Part shown: one piece after another, positions 25,857 to 35,000 of the stretch | Position numbering within the stretch: the first letter of the stretch is position 1 | Layout of the letters: the number at the start of each line of letters is the position of its first letter | Origin: CAXXIC01 sp049315325 | GTDB lineage: Bacteria; Bacteroidota; Bacteroidia; Bacteroidales; UBA7332 | Direction: 5' to 3' | DNA: 64,000 bases | NCBI GenBank assembly: GCA_049315325.1 | Contig: JBMOKJ010000010.1 | Coordinates: forward strand, 38,974 to 102,973 | Position numbers and translations under genes: made by a program | Notes under the pieces: model-generated | Told to the model about the DNA's origin: nothing | Seen by the model: only the letters and a program-made list of their open reading frames with translations | Databases searched by the model: none

Positions 25857-27065
25857 ATGAAACGAACGATACAATTTAATCCTCTCAAATCTCCGGTTTA
25901 TGTGTTGGCGAAACCCATCGGCGCAGCGTGTAATTTGCGGTGTAACTATTGCTATTTTCTTGAAAAAGAGAAGTTACGCCCCAAAAGCAGTCCACCGAAG
26001 ATGAGTGATGCCGTGCTCGAAGCATTTACAGAGCAACTGATCAATGCACAGCCTGGCAACGAGGTACAGTTTACGTGGCACGGAGGCGAGCCGTTGTTGC
26101 TCGGGGTCGATTATTTCCGAAAGGCGCTACGTTATCAGAAAATATATGGCGCCGGAAAGAAAATTGAGAATGTGCTGCAAACCAACGGCATATTGCTGAC
26201 CGATGAATGGGGCCAGTTTTTTAGACAAAACAATTTTTTGATAGGAATTTCGATTGATGGACCAGAACATTGTCACAACAAATACCGCAACGACCGCGAC
26301 GGCAAAGGTTCGTTTGAGCAGGTTGTGGCCGGCATTCATTTGTTGCAAAAACATGGCGTGGAGTTCAATATTCTTTCCGTTATCAACGACTACAACGTCA
26401 ACTATCCGCTCGAAGTCTATCAGTTTTTCAAATCCATTGGTGGAAAGTACATCCAGTTTTCGCCTATTGCCGAGCGCATCAACAGCACCGGATTCTTCAG
26501 CGAAGTAGAGAGTGCCGAAGGTCAACTCACCGATTGGTCGGTGAATCCATTAGCTTATGGCAAATTTCTGACGGCCATTTTCGACGAATGGGTGCGCAAC
26601 GATGTGGGCGAAATATATGTCACGATGTTCGATGCCACACTCTCCGGAATGGTGGGTTCAGCACCTTGCACCTGCATCTTTGCCGAGACCTGCGGTCATG
26701 CTGCGGCACTCGATGCACAAGGTAATCTGTTCAGCTGCGACCATTTTGTGTTTCCTTCGCAAAACAGAGGGAATATCAAGCAAAAAACCATCACCGAAAT
26801 GATGCTTTCGCCCGAGCAAATCAAGTTTGGGAACGATAAACGCGATAAGCTGTCACCCGTGTGTCGCAGTTGCAAATACCTGAAACTTTGTTGGGGCGAA
26901 TGTCCGAAAAACCGATTTATCCGCCTGAAAGATGGCTCCGACCACAACTACCTCTGCGAAGGATTGAAGCATTATTTTGCGCATGTAGAGCCTCACATGA
27001 AATACATGGCAAACGAGTTGGCAAACAACCGACCGCCCTCTAATATAATGAATAGTATTCGTTGA
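25857..27065 (+). CDS. Anaerobic sulfatase-maturating enzyme (radical SAM, SPASM)
   Basis: 402 residues. Radical-SAM CxxxCxxC is visible in GAACNLRCNYCYFLEKEK. The C-terminal SPASM cysteines are in CTCIFAETCGHAAALD, NLFSCDHFV and CRSCKYLKLCWGECPKNR. It converts the active-site Ser or Cys of sulfatases to formylglycine without oxygen, in the cytoplasm before export. The two Ser-type sulfatases at 14773 and 17086 are the obvious clients. It is not in their operon; element R3 lies upstream, the only sign of shared control. Its own promoter was not identified. Confidence 0.9.
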   Translation: MKRTIQFNPLKSPVYVLAKPIGAACNLRCNYCYFLEKEKLRPKSSPPKMSDAVLEAFTEQLINAQPGNEVQFTWHGGEPLLLGVDYFRKALRYQKIYGAGKKIENVLQTNGILLTDEWGQFFRQNNFLIGISIDGPEHCHNKYRNDRDGKGSFEQVVAGIHLLQKHGVEFNILSVINDYNVNYPLEVYQFFKSIGGKYIQFSPIAERINSTGFFSEVESAEGQLTDWSVNPLAYGKFLTAIFDEWVRNDVGEIYVTMFDATLSGMVGSAPCTCIFAETCGHAAALDAQGNLFSCDHFVFPSQNRGNIKQKTITEMMLSPEQIKFGNDKRDKLSPVCRSCKYLKLCWGECPKNRFIRLKDGSDHNYLCEGLKHYFAHVEPHMKYMANELANNRPPSNIMNSIR

Positions 27066-27069
27066 ATTA

Positions 27070-27106
27070 TTGAGAGCCTGTTTCAGATTGAAGCAGGCTT
27101 TTTGCG
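27070..27106 (+). terminator. Terminator after the maturase gene
   Basis: AGCCTG pairs with CAGGCT around a 13-nt loop, then TTTTTG. Confidence 0.7.
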
Positions 27107-27200
27107 TCACAAAGGTTATTAGTTGAGGTTTTATTTTGCAGAAAATACCAATCATTCAATTATCTCACTATTTTTGTATTTCAAACCCAACAAGAATCTG

Positions 27201-28001
27201 ATGGAAATTTCGTACGAACAGATAACACATCGTGTTATAGAGTTGACAAGAAGGGTAGGTCTCTATATTCAAGGAGAGAGCGAGAACTTCGAAATGAGGA
27301 GTGTCGTCACGAAAAGTAAAAACGATTTTGTGTCGTATGTCGATAAAGAGGCTGAACGTCGAATTGTGGAAGAGTTGTCTAAAATCATTCCTGGTTCTGG
27401 CTTTATTGCCGAAGAGGGAAGTGGTGACGACAGTGGGCAACACTATCGATGGGTAATCGATCCTCTTGATGGAACAACCAACTTTTTGCACGCTTCCACG
27501 CCTTATGCCATCAGCATTGCGCTATTGTGCGACGACGAACTGGTGATTGGTGTGGTGCACGAAATCACCCGTCACGAAACGTTTTATACATGGAAGGGAA
27601 GTCCAGCGTATTTGAATGGAAAAAGAATTCACGTGTCGGATGTGCAGACAGTGGCTGATGCGCTGATTGCTACCGGACGACCACACAACTATATGGAGCG
27701 CTACGACCAATTGATGTCGGGAATGGATCATTTTAACCGAGAAAGTCACGGCATTCGTCAGTCGGGTTCGTCGGCAACCGATTTGGCCTATGTGGCGTGT
27801 GGTCGCTACGATGGTCGCTACGAGTTCAATCTTGGCCCATGGGACATTGCCGCTGGCGTGTTGCTTATTCGTCAGGCAGGTGGCAAAGTGTGTGACTTCT
27901 ATGGCAAAGATGACTTCCTGAAAAATGGAACTATCATTGCCAGCAATGGGCTTATTTTCGAAGAATTACGCCAAAAAATACAAGAAATCTACCACGATTA
28001 G
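27201..28001 (+). CDS. Inositol monophosphatase-family phosphatase
   Basis: 266 residues from the ATG at 27201; the 26 codons in frame before it look non-coding. Metal-binding motifs of the family are present: AEEG, WVIDPLDGTTNF and GPWDIAAG. The family removes phosphate from inositol phosphates or, in the CysQ branch, from 3'-phosphoadenosine 5'-phosphate, a by-product of sulfate activation. The motif set reads as SuhB/IMPase type. The setting before cysJI makes a CysQ-like role possible, but no PAPS reductase is in the window. It ends 18 bp before site D and appears to be a separate transcription unit. Confidence 0.85.
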   Translation: MEISYEQITHRVIELTRRVGLYIQGESENFEMRSVVTKSKNDFVSYVDKEAERRIVEELSKIIPGSGFIAEEGSGDDSGQHYRWVIDPLDGTTNFLHASTPYAISIALLCDDELVIGVVHEITRHETFYTWKGSPAYLNGKRIHVSDVQTVADALIATGRPHNYMERYDQLMSGMDHFNRESHGIRQSGSSATDLAYVACGRYDGRYEFNLGPWDIAAGVLLIRQAGGKVCDFYGKDDFLKNGTIIASNGLIFEELRQKIQEIYHD

Positions 28002-28019
28002 TCTATTTTATCCCCTATC

Positions 28020-28089
28020 TACCTAATTTATGGTATGCCATTTACAGCGAACGTGGTATTTGGCAAACGGCATCACTACGCTAATTTTG
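28020..28089 (+). promoter_or_regulatory. Tandem operator and promoter of cysJI (site D)
   Basis: TACC-N8-GGTA at 28020-28035 and TACA-N8-GGTA at 28043-28058; here the GG pairs are 23 bp apart, the only deviation. The -7 TAATTTTG at 28082-28089 keeps the common distance to the proximal site. Confidence 0.75.
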
Positions 28090-28126
28090 CACCATAATTA
28101 GTTTAGAACAATTTTAAATTGATCCA

Positions 28127-29950
28127 ATGAGTAAAAATATAGTTCTACCGTTGTCTCCTGAGCAGCAGAATTTGCTTTCGCAGCTAACGGCTTCGCTGAC
28201 ACCCGATCAGTTGAATTGGTTGTCAGGTTATTTTGCCGGACTCACCGCACAATCAGCAAGTGCTCCGTCGGTTGTGCCTTCGGTAGTTGCGTTGGCGGCT
28301 CCTGCAGCAGCATCTGTCGACAAAAGCGTTACCATTCTGTTTGGCTCTCGCACCGGAAACGGAGAGACGGTTTCCAAAATAGCACAAGCCATCGCGCTAG
28401 AATCGGGCTTCGAGGTGAAAGTGCAAAACATGGAAACATACCCAACCAAAGAGCTGAAAAACGAAAAAAATCTGTTGGTCATTGTCAGCACACACGGCGA
28501 TGGAGAACCTTCGTTTCAGGCAAAAGAGTTTTACGACTTTATCCACAGCAAACGTGCACCGAAATTGAACGGTCTGAATTTCTCTGTGTTGGCGTTGGGA
28601 GACCGTTCTTATCTCAAATTCTGTCAGGTAGGCATCGATGTAGATAAACAACTCGAAGCTTTGGGCGCGAATCGTATCTACGACAGAGTAGATTGCGATG
28701 TAGAGTTCCGTCAGCCGGCACAAGATTGGATAAAAGCTGCGTTGAATGCCCTTGGTGGTGCAACATCTGCCTCGGTTGCCGCAACATCTGTAGCTGCTCC
28801 GGTTGCTCAATCAAGTGCAGTTAATGCTGATAGTGGTGATTTTAGTAAATCGAATCCTTTCCATGCAACGGTTCTCGACAAAACTTTCCTTCACGGACGA
28901 GGCTCCGACCGTCAAACCATTCACGTAGAACTCTCTACCGAAGGCTCAGGATTGACCTACGAGCCAGGTGACTCATTAGGTGTGTATGCCACAAACTCAT
29001 TGGAATTGGTCGCAAAGTTGATGACACTGTTGCGCTTTTCGCCAGACACCAAAGTGCAAACCGAAAACGGAAAAGCATTGCTCCACGATTTGTTGATTCA
29101 CAAATACGAACTCACCAATATTACTGCCGACGTTATTCAACGCTATGTCGAGCTAACACAAAACGAAGAACTAAAAGAGGTAATCAGCAGCACACCGAAA
29201 GTTAAGAAATTCATTTATGGAAAAGATGTGCTCGATTTCTTTACTCAATATCCGACCGATTTGACTCCGGAGCAACTCATCAAGCTGTTGCGCAAGATTC
29301 AACCACGTCTCTATTCCATTGCATCCAGTCCGTTGGCGCATCCCGACGAAGTGCACCTGACCGTGGGTGTGGTGAAATACACCAGCAACAACCGCGACAA
29401 GACCGGCTTGTGCTCTGTTTTCCTCTCAGATCGCATCGACACAGACGAAAACGCACCCGTATTTATTGAGAAAAACAACAATTTCAGATTGCCAGTGGAT
29501 GCTTCGAAGCCCATCATTATGGTCGGAGCCGGCACAGGTATTGCGCCTTATCGTTCGTTCCTAGAGCACCGCGGCGAAACAGAGAATGCAGGCAAAAGCT
29601 GGTTGTTCTTTGGCAATCGCTTTTCAGAAAGTGAATTTCTCTACCAACTCGAATGGCAACGTTTTTTGAAACAAGGCATTCTGACCAAAATGAGTGTGGC
29701 ATTCTCCCGAGATTTAGAGGAAAAAGTCTATGTGCAAGACCGAATGCTCGAAAACAGCAAGGAACTATTTGCTTGGCTCGAAGAGGGCGCACATTTCTAT
29801 GTGTGTGGCGACATGAAACAGATGGCAACTGCGGTGTATCAAACGCTTCTGCAAATCATCGAAAAAGAGGGAAATCTTACTCCCGAGCAAGCCGAAGAGT
29901 ATGTGACCAACTTGCAGAAATCAAAACGTTATCAAACTGATGTTTATTAG
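28127..29950 (+). CDS. cysJ: NADPH-sulfite reductase flavoprotein subunit
   Basis: 607 residues. Domains in order: a short helical start and Ala/Ser/Val linker (to about 65); an FMN flavodoxin domain (VTILFGSRTGNGETVSKIA; STHGDGEPS); a second Ala-rich linker (about 210-235); an FAD domain (RLYSIASSP; GLCSVFLSDR); and an NADPH-binding region (GAGTGIAPYRSFLEHR; FYVCGDMKQMA) ending DVY. It passes electrons from NADPH through FAD and FMN to the hemoprotein encoded next. Length and order equal E. coli CysJ. It is the first gene after site D. Confidence 0.95.
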   Translation: MSKNIVLPLSPEQQNLLSQLTASLTPDQLNWLSGYFAGLTAQSASAPSVVPSVVALAAPAAASVDKSVTILFGSRTGNGETVSKIAQAIALESGFEVKVQNMETYPTKELKNEKNLLVIVSTHGDGEPSFQAKEFYDFIHSKRAPKLNGLNFSVLALGDRSYLKFCQVGIDVDKQLEALGANRIYDRVDCDVEFRQPAQDWIKAALNALGGATSASVAATSVAAPVAQSSAVNADSGDFSKSNPFHATVLDKTFLHGRGSDRQTIHVELSTEGSGLTYEPGDSLGVYATNSLELVAKLMTLLRFSPDTKVQTENGKALLHDLLIHKYELTNITADVIQRYVELTQNEELKEVISSTPKVKKFIYGKDVLDFFTQYPTDLTPEQLIKLLRKIQPRLYSIASSPLAHPDEVHLTVGVVKYTSNNRDKTGLCSVFLSDRIDTDENAPVFIEKNNNFRLPVDASKPIIMVGAGTGIAPYRSFLEHRGETENAGKSWLFFGNRFSESEFLYQLEWQRFLKQGILTKMSVAFSRDLEEKVYVQDRMLENSKELFAWLEEGAHFYVCGDMKQMATAVYQTLLQIIEKEGNLTPEQAEEYVTNLQKSKRYQTDVY

Positions 29951-29951
29951 A

Positions 29952-30051
29952 CCCCACCCAGCCTCCCCAAAGGGGAGGAGATGGGACGACGGTTCATAAA
30001 TATTAAATTACTAATTCTTTAAAAATCCCCCTTTGGGGGAATTAGGGGGCC
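29952..30051. repeat. Dispersed CCCC/GGGG intergenic repeat between cysJ and cysI
   Basis: Left part CAGCCTCCCCAAAGGGGAGG and right part AATCCCCCTTTGGGGGAATT flank an AT-rich centre. It belongs to the same class as the copies at 54253, 57869 and 58496, but the centre differs. It sits inside an operon and could modulate cysI expression. Confidence 0.55.
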
Positions 30052-30058
30052 TTTTCTT

Positions 30059-31786
30059 ATGACTGAAAATAAACCACTTTCCGACGTAGAACGGATAAAA
30101 ATAGAGAGTAACTACCTCCGGGGAACCATCCGCGAAGGACTAGCCGACACGCTCACTGGTAGCATTAGCGAAGACGATCAACAGTTGATGAAGCTGCATG
30201 GTTCGTACCAGCAGCAAGATCGCGACCTCGACGAAGAGCGCCGCAAACAGAAATTGGAGCCGTTGTATAGCTTCCTGATTCGCATTCGTGTGGCAGGCGG
30301 TGTGGCTACTGCCAAACAGTGGCTCGACATCGACGCATTGGCTGATAAATACGGCAATCCGACCATCAAACTTACCACGCGTCAGGCTTTTGAGCTTCAC
30401 GGTGTGGTGAAACGCAACCTCAAAGCCACCATCAAAGGCATCAACGATACATTGCTCGATACGTTGGCGGCTTGTGGTGATGTGAACAGAAACGTGATGA
30501 CTTCGGCCAATCCGTGGGAATCGAAAGTGCACCAACAGGTATACGAAGATGCGCTCAAATTGCACACTGATTTATCGCCCAAAACAACCGCTTATCACGA
30601 GATTTGGGTAAACGACGAACTCGTAGAAGGTGGCGAAAAGGTGGAAGACTACGAACCAATGTATGGCAAAACATACCTGCCACGTAAGTTTAAGATTGCT
30701 GTCGCAATCCCTCCGCGTAACGATGTGGATGCGTATGCCAATGACTTGTCGTTTGTGGCAATTATCGAGAATGACAAACTGTTAGGTTACAATATCTTAG
30801 CCGGTGGTGGCATGGGTACGACTTTTGGAGTTGAAACCACATACCCACGTTTGGCTTCAATTATCGGTTATGTAAAAGCTGAAGATGTGGTAGAAGCGGC
30901 GAAAGCAGTGATTATCTTCCAACGCGACAACGGAAATCGCTCCGACCGCAAGAATGCGCGCTTGAAATACACCATCGACCGCGTGGGTCTCGACGTGTTT
31001 ACAGCTGCAATTCAAACTGCATTGGGCGATAAATTACAACCTGCCAAACCGTTCCATTTCGATAGCAATGGCGATGCGTATGGTTGGAAAAAAGGATTCA
31101 ACGGGAAATGGTATTTCACACTTTTCGTTCAAGGCGGGAAGGTGAAAAACGACGATAAATTGCAATTGAAAACTGCGTTGAAAGAGATTGCAACGGTGCA
31201 CAAAGGTAACTTTATCTTGACCGGAAACCAAAACGTGGTGATTGGCGAAGTGACTGAAGAAGACAAAAAGCTAATTGACGCGTTACTTGATAAATGGAAA
31301 CTGTCGAACAAACTGTCGGCGTTGCGCCTCAATAGTTTGGCGTGCGTGGCATTGCCAGTCTGCGGCATGGCATTTGCAGAGGCTGAGCGCTATATGCCTA
31401 CGTTCCTCGAGAAACTCGAAGTTGAACTCGAAAAGCTTGGATTAATCAACGACGAAATCATCATCCGCATGACGGGTTGCGCCAACGGTTGCGCACGTCC
31501 ATTCTTGGGTGAAATAGCCATGGTGGGTAAATCACCTGGTCGTTACAATCTTTACCTTGGTGCAGGTTTCTCGGGCGACCGCTTGAATAAGCTCTATGCC
31601 GAAATGGTTTCGGAAGAAGAGATCATTGGATTGCTGGTTCCTATTCTCAAGCATTACTCAGAAGCACGCACCAAAGGCGAGCGATTTGGCGATTTTGTGA
31701 TTCGTACCGGATATGTAAAACCAACACTAGTTGGAAAGGATTTCTACAAAGATGTTTCGCTGGTGAAATACGCTGGGAAGAACTAA
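30059..31786 (+). CDS. cysI: NADPH-sulfite reductase hemoprotein subunit
   Basis: 575 residues, close to the E. coli length of 570. The siroheme/4Fe-4S ligands are C429-x5-C435 (CVALPVC) and C474-x3-C478 (CANGC); substrate-site arginine segments LTTRQAFELHG and NRNVMTSANPW are visible. It reduces sulfite to sulfide, which CysK then fixes. It pairs with CysJ upstream. Together with the reductase at 1334 the organism has two siroheme reductases; this one is NADPH-linked through CysJ. Confidence 0.95.
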   Translation: MTENKPLSDVERIKIESNYLRGTIREGLADTLTGSISEDDQQLMKLHGSYQQQDRDLDEERRKQKLEPLYSFLIRIRVAGGVATAKQWLDIDALADKYGNPTIKLTTRQAFELHGVVKRNLKATIKGINDTLLDTLAACGDVNRNVMTSANPWESKVHQQVYEDALKLHTDLSPKTTAYHEIWVNDELVEGGEKVEDYEPMYGKTYLPRKFKIAVAIPPRNDVDAYANDLSFVAIIENDKLLGYNILAGGGMGTTFGVETTYPRLASIIGYVKAEDVVEAAKAVIIFQRDNGNRSDRKNARLKYTIDRVGLDVFTAAIQTALGDKLQPAKPFHFDSNGDAYGWKKGFNGKWYFTLFVQGGKVKNDDKLQLKTALKEIATVHKGNFILTGNQNVVIGEVTEEDKKLIDALLDKWKLSNKLSALRLNSLACVALPVCGMAFAEAERYMPTFLEKLEVELEKLGLINDEIIIRMTGCANGCARPFLGEIAMVGKSPGRYNLYLGAGFSGDRLNKLYAEMVSEEEIIGLLVPILKHYSEARTKGERFGDFVIRTGYVKPTLVGKDFYKDVSLVKYAGKN

Positions 31787-31813
31787 CATTTTTCGTATTT
31801 ATAAAATGATTGA

Positions 31814-31855
31814 TGAGGCTATTTTCGGTATTCACTGAATGTAGCCTCTTCTATT
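31814..31855 (+). terminator. Terminator after cysI
   Basis: GAGGCTA pairs with TAGCCTC across a 20-nt loop, then TTCTATTT. From here to 32093 the sequence is AT-rich with no visible gene. Confidence 0.55.
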
Positions 31856-32093
31856 TATAGAGTCGTTATTTATACTGATTCTTGTACCGTGACGTATTTG
31901 AGTCTGAACCATGTTATAAATAGATTAAATATGTTAATTTAGAATAAATACAAATAACATCAATAAACAATAAATAAACTAATCAGGTTTAAAATTAGTT
32001 AATGAGAGTTTAAAGTAATAAAACACCGATTAAAAATAATAGATCGAAGCAAATATTGGCAAAATAGTAACAAAATAGAATAAATTATAAGTT

Positions 32094-35000
32094 ATGACAA
32101 AAAACCACGTACCCCCAACAGCTCTACTGAGGACATTCACTTTTTTGAAAACAGCACTTGTATGGCTGTTTTTCTTCACGTCCATCTTTGCGCAAGCGCA
32201 AACCTCATGGACATTAAGAACTTCTGCAGCTGATAATGCATGGACAGGTTTAACCTACGGCAATGGATTGTTTGTAGCGGTTGCAAGCTTTGGAACAGGA
32301 AACAGAGTAATGACCAGTCCAGATGGGATTACCTGGACAATTAGGACTTCTGCTGTAGATAATGACTGGTCTAGTATAACCTACGGCAACGGATTATTTG
32401 TTGCTGTAGCAAGATCAGGTACAAGCAAAAGAGTAATGACCAGTCCTGATGGTATTACTTGGACTGCTCGCACATCTCCAATATATCAATGGACTAGTGT
32501 AACCTACGGCAATGGATTATTTGTTGCGGTTTCTGAAGATGGATTTGGAAACAAAGTAATGACCAGCCCCGATGGAATTACCTGGACTGCTCGTACATCG
32601 GCAGCAGATAATGCATGGAATAGTGTAACATTCGGCAATGGGTTATTTGTGGCTGTAGCTGCAGATGGAGTTGGAAACAGGGTAATGACCAGCCCCGATG
32701 GTATTACTTGGACGATTCGAACTTCTGCGGCAGATAATGTTTGGACTAGTGTAACCTACGGCAATGGGTTGTTTGTAGCGGTATCCAGAAGTGGAAATGG
32801 CAACAGAGTAATGACCAGCCCCGATGGTATTGTTTGGACTTCGAAAACATCAGCATCTGATTATTTATGGACTAGCGTAACCTACGGCAATGGACTATTT
32901 GTAGCAGTATCTATAGATGGAACAGGCAACAGATCAATGACCAGCCCCGATGGAATAACTTGGACGTCTAAAACCACCCCTGCAGATGATAGTTGGAATT
33001 GTGTAACTTATGGTAATGGGCTGTTTGTATCAATATCTAATACATTTTTTGGCAACAAGGTAATGACTTGGTCTCCTTCTGTTGCGACTGCCCCAACCGT
33101 CACTACGCAAGCTGTTACCAGCATTGCACAAACCATTGCTACAGGAAACGGTAATATCTCTGCTTTAGGCACTCCTAATCCAACGGCGTATGGTGTGTGT
33201 TGGAATACAACAGGTACTCCAACCACGGCGGATAACAAAGCAGACAAAGGCGCAGCTTCTGCGGTAGGAGCATTCACTGCTGATATGACTGGATTGACAG
33301 CCAACACAAAATATTATGTTCGTGCGTTTGCTACTAACTCAGTAAATACAAGTTATGGCGATGAAGTGTCTTTCACAACATTGGCAGCAGAAACGGCTCC
33401 TACGACTTGGGTATCTAGAAACTCTGCCGCAGATAATCAGTGGCAAAATGTAACTTATGGTAATGGATTATTTGTGGCTGTCTCTAACTCAGGCGCAGGT
33501 AACCGAGTAATGACCAGTCCTGATGGCATTAATTGGACATCCCGTACTTCTGCTGCAGACAATCAGTGGATAGGTATAACCTTCGGCAAAGGTTTGTTTG
33601 TAGCAATTTCTAATTCAGGCTCAGGCAACCGAGTAATGACCAGTCCCGATGGCATCAATTGGATATCAAGAACCTCAGCTGCAGATAATTTGTGGAAAAG
33701 TGTAACTTATGGCGATGGCTTGTTTGTAGCAGTAGCTACTTCAGGTTCAGGCAACCGAGTAATGACCAGCACTGATGGTATCACTTGGACTTCAAGTGCT
33801 GCTGCTTCAGATAATTTGTGGGAAAGTGTAACTTATGGAAATGGTTTATTTGTTGCAGTTACAAACAACGCTTTTGGTGCTCCAGTAATGACAAGTACCG
33901 ATGGTATTACCTGGTCTTCACAATCTTCTGCGCCACATAATTCGTGGACTAGTGTAACATACGGTAATGGTTTGTTTGTAGCAGTATCTACTACTGGTAG
34001 TGGCAATCGAGTAATGACCAGTCCCGATGGAATTACATGGACATCAAGAACCGCAGCGGCAGATTATCAATGGCAAAGTGTAACCTATGGCAATGGATAT
34101 TTTGTAGCTGTATCTAATTCAGGTTCAGGTAACAGAGTAATGAGTAGCCCTGATGGTATCATCTGGACATCTCAAACTTCTGCAGCAGATAATTTGTGGA
34201 ATAGTGTCACATACGGCAATGGTATGTTTGTGGCAGTATCTCAAAGTGGTGCCGGAAACCGAGTCATGACTTCTGGTAGCGTAACCCCTGGTACTGCTCA
34301 AACCGTTACTACTCAAACCGTTACATCAATCACACAAACTACCGCAACTGGTAACGGAAACATTACCGCTTTAGGTACCCCTAATCCAACAGCTTATGGC
34401 GTTTGTTGGAATACAACAGGTACTCCAACCATTGCAGATAGCAAAACGGACAAAGGAGCTGCATCAGCCACGGGCGCATTTACTGCCGATATAACCGGAC
34501 TGACTGCCAATACCAAATATTATGTTCGTGCATTTGCGACTAATTCTGCCGGCACAAGCTATGGGGATGAGGTAAGCTTTACAACTCTCGCAAACTCATC
34601 GTCTTCTGAATGGATTATAAGAACTTCAGCTGCTGACAATGGTTGGTCTTCTGTAGCCTATGGTAATGGTTTGTTTGTAGCTGTAGGTAACTCAGGTACA
34701 GGCAACAGGGTAATGACCAGCCCTGATGGTATTACTTGGACATCCCGGACTTCTGCTGCAGATAATACTTGGAAAAGTGTAGCCTATGGCAATGGAAAGT
34801 TTGTGGCTGTATCGTATGATGGAACAGGCAACAGGGTAATGACTAGCCCCGATGGCATCACTTGGACATCCCGAACTTCTGCTGCTGATAATCAATGGAC
34901 AAGTGTAACCTACGGCAATGGAAAGTTTGTGGCTGTAGCTGGATCAGGCGCAGGCAAAAATGTAATGACCAGCCCTGATGGTATCATTTGGACACTGCAA

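Noticed and set aside
25631..25879. 82-codon plus-strand frame between the TonB receptor and the maturase
   Set aside because: It overlaps hairpin R3 and the maturase start, and its composition does not look like a protein.
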